Source: DATKQY01 sp035532475 (GTDB lineage: Bacteria > Actinomycetota > Acidimicrobiia > Acidimicrobiales > Bog-793). Taken from it: 8,865 bases of DNA. The position numbers and the translations under genes were made by a program. The notes below the pieces were generated by a model. The model saw only the letters and a program-made list of their open reading frames with translations. It was not told the DNA's origin and made no database searches. Positions 5,535 to 8,865 of this stretch are shown piece by piece. How positions within the stretch are numbered: the first letter of the stretch is position 1; each line of letters opens with the position of its first letter. The stretch spans positions 1 through 8,865 of the forward strand of contig DATKQY010000041.1 in assembly GCA_035532475.1 (NCBI GenBank). The letters run 5' to 3'.

Positions 5535-7208
5535 GTGGCGCGAGCGAGCTGGGACCGCAGCACCGACGTCGTCGTCGTCGGGTCCGGCGCCGCCGGGTTG
5601 ACCGCTGCGCTCGCGGCGCGAGAGCTCGGCGCGAGCGTGGTGGTGCTCGACAAGAGCGAGCTCATCGGCGGTACGACCGCGGTGTCGGGCGGAGGGATCT
5701 GGGTCCCCGGGAACCGGCGCATGGTCGAGCTGGGCGTAGCGGACACCCGCGAGGACGCGCTCGCCTACCTGCGCGCCGTGACCGACGGGCGCGAGACCGA
5801 TCCCGCGCTCGTGGAGGCGTACGTGGACGGCGTGCTCGAAGCCGTCGACTTCCTCGAGGCGCGCACGCCGGCATCCTTCGTCGCCTCGCGCTACTTCAGC
5901 GACTACTTCGGCGAGCTGCCGGGCGCGAAGCGGCTGGGACGTTGCATGGAGTGCCTGCCCTTCGAGTCGCGTGCCGAGCTCGGCCCGTGGCACGACCGGA
6001 TCCGCAAGAGCCCGCATCGACCGAATCTCATGATCGACGAGGTGGCGGCCACTGCGGCGGCGACGTCCGGCAACACCGGTGCGATCGCGTTGAGCTCAGA
6101 GCTTCGTGCCCTGGCCGCGGCGCGCGACGCTGCCGGGATCCTGACCGGCGGAGGCGCGCTCGTCGCCTCGCTGCTGCGGGCCCTTCTCGACCGCGCGACG
6201 ACGGTCGAGACACAGGCCCGGGTGCGGCGACTCGTGCTCGATGGCGAGCGCGTCGCGGGTGTCGTCGCCCACGCCGGCGGGAAGGACGTCGCTATCCAGG
6301 CGGGCGGCGTCGTGCTCGCTGCCGGCGGCTTCGAGTGGAACACCGAGTTCGTTCAGGCGTTTCTCGGCATCCCGGATCTGCGGCCGCTCAGCCCGCCGGT
6401 GAACGACGGTGACGGGTTGCTGCTCGGCATGCGCGCCGGCGCGGCGCTCGCGAACATGACCGTCGCGTGGTCGCACCCCGTCACCTCGGACGGCCAGGCG
6501 ACCTTCGAAGGCAAGCCCCTGCACCGCATGGCAAGCCCGCGCAACGAGGCCGGCTGCATCACCGTCAACCGGCACGGGCGCCGGTTCGTGAACGAGGGGG
6601 TGTCGTACATGGACCTCGCGAGGACCTTCAGGACCTACGACCCGGTGGCCGCGGAGTACCCGAACGAGCCGCCGGTCTTCATGGTCTTCGACCGGCGGGT
6701 GCGCGACCGGATCGAGCTCCACGACCTCCTCCCCGGCGGGCCGACGCCGGCTTGGGTCACGGAAGCCGAGTCGCTCACCTCCCTCGCGGAACGCATCGGC
6801 GTGCCGCCCGAGACGCTCGGCGCCGAGGTCGCCCGCTTCAACGCGAACGTGGCGCGCGGCGAGGATGTCGACTTCCACCGCGGCACGGTGTGGTTCGAGG
6901 GCTTCTCGAGTGGTGGGCCGAGCCCCGCCCGCGCGCTCGCGCCCATCGACCGGCCGCCGTTCTACGCGATGGCCCTCTACGACGGGGCCCTCGGCACCGC
7001 CGGCGGGCTGCACATCGACGGGCACGGCCGGGTCCGCGCCTCGCAGGGCGGGACCGTAGAGGGCCTCTTCGCCGCCGGGAACACTGCCGCTTCGGTCTTC
7101 GGCCCGACGTACCCCGCTGGCGGCGTGACGATCGGGGGCGCGCTCGCCTTCGCGCTGCGAGCCGGGCGCGGCGCAGGGTCGGAGCACCAGCCGTCGCAGG
7201 GAACATGA
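5535..7208 (+). CDS. FAD-dependent dehydrogenase resembling 3-ketosteroid delta-1-dehydrogenase
   Basis: A 557-residue flavoprotein of the fumarate-reductase/KstD superfamily. The N-terminal FAD Rossmann motif is VVVVGSGAAGLTAALAARE (12-30), followed by GGTTAVSGGGIWVPGN (45-60), a KstD hallmark. A second FAD segment is GGVVLAAGGFEWN (257-269), and the C-terminal one is GLFAAGNTAASVFGPTYPAGG (510-530). Candidates for the KstD catalytic tyrosines are Y124 (SDYFGELPG), Y358 (NEGVSYMD) and Y526 with G530 (TYPAGG); the Y-x3-G spacing matches KstD. These enzymes remove hydrogens alpha,beta to a ketone and pass electrons to the respiratory chain or another acceptor. It is preceded by a good ribosome binding site and followed after 19 bases by a Baeyer-Villiger monooxygenase, so the pair is probably one operon. 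The substrate could be a steroid or another cyclic ketone. A different member of the superfamily is possible, since only the flavin-binding parts are beyond doubt. Confidence 0.85.
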   Translation: MARASWDRSTDVVVVGSGAAGLTAALAARELGASVVVLDKSELIGGTTAVSGGGIWVPGNRRMVELGVADTREDALAYLRAVTDGRETDPALVEAYVDGVLEAVDFLEARTPASFVASRYFSDYFGELPGAKRLGRCMECLPFESRAELGPWHDRIRKSPHRPNLMIDEVAATAAATSGNTGAIALSSELRALAAARDAAGILTGGGALVASLLRALLDRATTVETQARVRRLVLDGERVAGVVAHAGGKDVAIQAGGVVLAAGGFEWNTEFVQAFLGIPDLRPLSPPVNDGDGLLLGMRAGAALANMTVAWSHPVTSDGQATFEGKPLHRMASPRNEAGCITVNRHGRRFVNEGVSYMDLARTFRTYDPVAAEYPNEPPVFMVFDRRVRDRIELHDLLPGGPTPAWVTEAESLTSLAERIGVPPETLGAEVARFNANVARGEDVDFHRGTVWFEGFSSGGPSPARALAPIDRPPFYAMALYDGALGTAGGLHIDGHGRVRASQGGTVEGLFAAGNTAASVFGPTYPAGGVTIGGALAFALRAGRGAGSEHQPSQGT

Positions 7209-7227
7209 CGGCGGGACACTCCTAGCG

Positions 7228-8862
7228 GTGGCGAGCACCTCCCGGCCCGAGCTCGACGCGGTCATCATCGGCGCAGGGTGGGCGGGCATGTACATGCTCC
7301 ACCGCCTGCGCCAGATCGGGCTCGCCACCCGTGTCTACGAGGCCGGAGACGGTGTCGGGGGCGTGTGGCACTGGAACCGCTATCCCGGGGCGCGCACCGA
7401 CGGCGAGTGGATGTGGTACTCGTACTCGTTCTCGCCCGAGCTCGAGCAGGAGTGGAGCTGGAGCGAGCGCTTCCCCGCGCAGCCCGAGCTCGAGCGCTAC
7501 GCCAACCACGTCGCCGACCGCTTCGAGCTGCGCCGGGACATCCAGCTGAGGACGCGCGTCGTCGGCGCCGACTTCGTCGAGCCCGAGCGTCGCTGGCACG
7601 TCCGGACCGAGCACGGCGAGGTCGTGACGGCCTCGTACCTCGTGGCGGCGGTCGGCGCGCTCTCGGCGGCGAACGTGCCGGACCTGAAGGGCCTCGACGC
7701 CTTCCGGGGCGCGTGCTACCACACGTCCCGCTGGCCCCGAGAGCCCGTCGAGCTCGCCGGCAGACGCGTCGGCGTCGTCGGCACCGGCTCGTCCGGTGTC
7801 CAGTGCATCCCTGCCATCGCCCGCGAAGCGGCCCATCTCGTGGCGTTCCAGCGCACCGCGAACTTCAGCGTGCCCGCCTGGAACGTCCCGACGGACCCGG
7901 CGTTCGAGCGCGAGTACAAGGCCAGCTATGCCGAGCACCGCAGGCTCCAGCGCGAATCCACGATCGGCGTCCACTGGAGCCATGCAAACCTGGAGCAGTC
8001 GGCGCTCGAGGTGACGACGGACGAGCGCACCGCCACCTACGAGCATGCGTGGCGCAACGGCCCGTTCACGCTGATGAACAGCTACAAGGACCTGAGCTCC
8101 GACCTCCGGGCCAACGAGACCCTCTCCGAGTTCGTGCGGAGCAAGGTACGCGAGATCGTCCGGGACCCCGCCGTCGCCGAGGTCCTCGTGCCGACGACGC
8201 ATCCGATCGGTACGAAGCGCCTCTGCATCGACACCGGCTACTACGAGACCTTCAATCGGGACAACGTGACGCTCGTCGACCTCAAGAGCACGCCGATCGA
8301 GGAGGTCACAGAACGCGGGGTGAGGACGGGCACCGCCGAGTACGAGCTCGACGTCATCGTGCTCGCGACCGGGTTCGACGCCATGACGGGGGCCCTCGAG
8401 CGGATCGGCCTTCGCGGGCGATCGGCGCGCTCGCTGTCGGTGAAGTGGGCCGAAGGGCCGCGCACCTATCTCGGCCTCGCGACGGCGGGCTACCCGAACC
8501 TGTTCATCCTCATGGGGCCGGGGAGCCCGTCGGTGCTCGGCAACAACTTCGAGGCGATCGAACAGCAGGTGGAATGGGTCTCGGCCTGCATCGCGTTCAT
8601 GCGGTCCACCGGTGCCGAGCTCATCGAGGCGACCGTCGACGCCGAGGACGGCTGGGTCGACCATGTCCACGAGCTCGCGGACCGCACGCTGTTCAACCTC
8701 GCCGACACCTGGTTCAACGGACGGAACATCCCTGGTAAGAAGGGCGGCTTCACCCCCTACGCCGGCGGCTACCGCGCGTACCGCGAGGAGTGCGACGAGG
8801 TGGCGGCGAGTGGCTACAGGGGCTTCACGCTGTCGCCGCGGCCGCGAGACGACCCGAGCTAG
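7228..8862 (+). CDS. Type I Baeyer-Villiger monooxygenase (cyclohexanone monooxygenase-like)
   Basis: A 544-residue FAD- and NADPH-dependent monooxygenase that inserts one oxygen atom next to a ketone, giving an ester or lactone. The FAD Rossmann motif is GAGWAG (15-20). GGVWHWNRYPGARTDGE (44-60) includes the active-site aspartate D58. The type I fingerprint F-x-G-x3-H-x3-W-P is exact: F159, G161, H165, W169, P170. The NADPH Rossmann motif is GTGSSG (185-190). The catalytic arginine is R331 in HPIGTKRLCID. Late conserved parts include ATGFDAMTGAL (380-390), GPGSPSVLGN (430-439) and DTWFNGRNIPGK (493-504), with W495. Length fits cyclohexanone/steroid monooxygenases. The start is GTG at 7228, only nine codons before the first strand of the FAD fold. 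The ribosome binding site is weak, so translation may be coupled to the gene upstream. The family is certain; the ketone it acts on is not. Confidence 0.95.
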   Translation: MASTSRPELDAVIIGAGWAGMYMLHRLRQIGLATRVYEAGDGVGGVWHWNRYPGARTDGEWMWYSYSFSPELEQEWSWSERFPAQPELERYANHVADRFELRRDIQLRTRVVGADFVEPERRWHVRTEHGEVVTASYLVAAVGALSAANVPDLKGLDAFRGACYHTSRWPREPVELAGRRVGVVGTGSSGVQCIPAIAREAAHLVAFQRTANFSVPAWNVPTDPAFEREYKASYAEHRRLQRESTIGVHWSHANLEQSALEVTTDERTATYEHAWRNGPFTLMNSYKDLSSDLRANETLSEFVRSKVREIVRDPAVAEVLVPTTHPIGTKRLCIDTGYYETFNRDNVTLVDLKSTPIEEVTERGVRTGTAEYELDVIVLATGFDAMTGALERIGLRGRSARSLSVKWAEGPRTYLGLATAGYPNLFILMGPGSPSVLGNNFEAIEQQVEWVSACIAFMRSTGAELIEATVDAEDGWVDHVHELADRTLFNLADTWFNGRNIPGKKGGFTPYAGGYRAYREECDEVAASGYRGFTLSPRPRDDPS

Positions 8863-8865
8863 TGC

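Noticed and set aside
6096..7328. A 410-codon minus-strand frame across the KstD-like gene and the following junction
   Set aside because: No recognisable motif; it overlaps a well-supported flavoprotein on the other strand and spans two plus-strand genes.
7222..8670. A 482-codon open frame on the minus strand, antisense to the Baeyer-Villiger monooxygenase
   Set aside because: Its protein is Arg/Asp/Val/Ala-rich without any family motif, while the plus strand carries every BVMO motif. It is a mirror effect of high GC.

Overview
The window is very GC-rich, and its coding frames have mostly G or C at third codon positions. Two of the genes start with GTG, and the gene families are typical of high-GC Gram-positive bacteria. 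I read it as chromosomal DNA of an actinobacterium (Actinomycetota). I cannot place it below phylum. I see no tRNA, rRNA, CRISPR array, insertion sequence or phage gene.

Left part (1-1999, minus strand). A small UBP-type zinc-finger protein is cut by the left edge. Just upstream of it lies a two-domain redox protein: an N-terminal cyclic-nucleotide-binding (CNB) domain fused to a thioredoxin-reductase-like FAD/NADPH module. The redox gene is split by a one-base frameshift in a run of G at 878-881, which could be a real lesion or a homopolymer error. Restoring one base gives a 591-residue protein. Its thioredoxin-reductase part has lost the usual CxxC redox pair.

Middle (2134-4320). A complete sedolisin-type (S53, kumamolisin-like) serine-carboxyl peptidase with propeptide is on the minus strand, with a clear ribosome binding site. 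Upstream of it is a gap of about 600 bases without an intact gene. The right-hand two thirds of this gap look like the remains of a plus-strand gene broken by an in-frame stop and a frame change. I could not identify it.

Right part (4321-8862). An aldo/keto reductase (minus) is transcribed away from a plus-strand pair: an FAD-dependent dehydrogenase resembling 3-ketosteroid delta-1-dehydrogenase, then, 19 bases later, a type I Baeyer-Villiger monooxygenase. The 242-base divergent intergenic region holds a strikingly AT-rich 33-base island. The island carries a perfect 7-bp inverted repeat and a TATGAT -10-like hexamer, so it is a good candidate for a shared operator/promoter. Together the three enzymes suggest a small catabolic or modifying module for a cyclic alcohol/ketone such as a steroid or terpenoid: alcohol/ketone interconversion, desaturation next to the ketone, then oxygen insertion to an ester or lactone. 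The substrate is inference.

The families here are known. The least-explained items are the CNB/TrxR-like plus UBP zinc-finger pairing, the divergent operator island and the broken gene in the gap.
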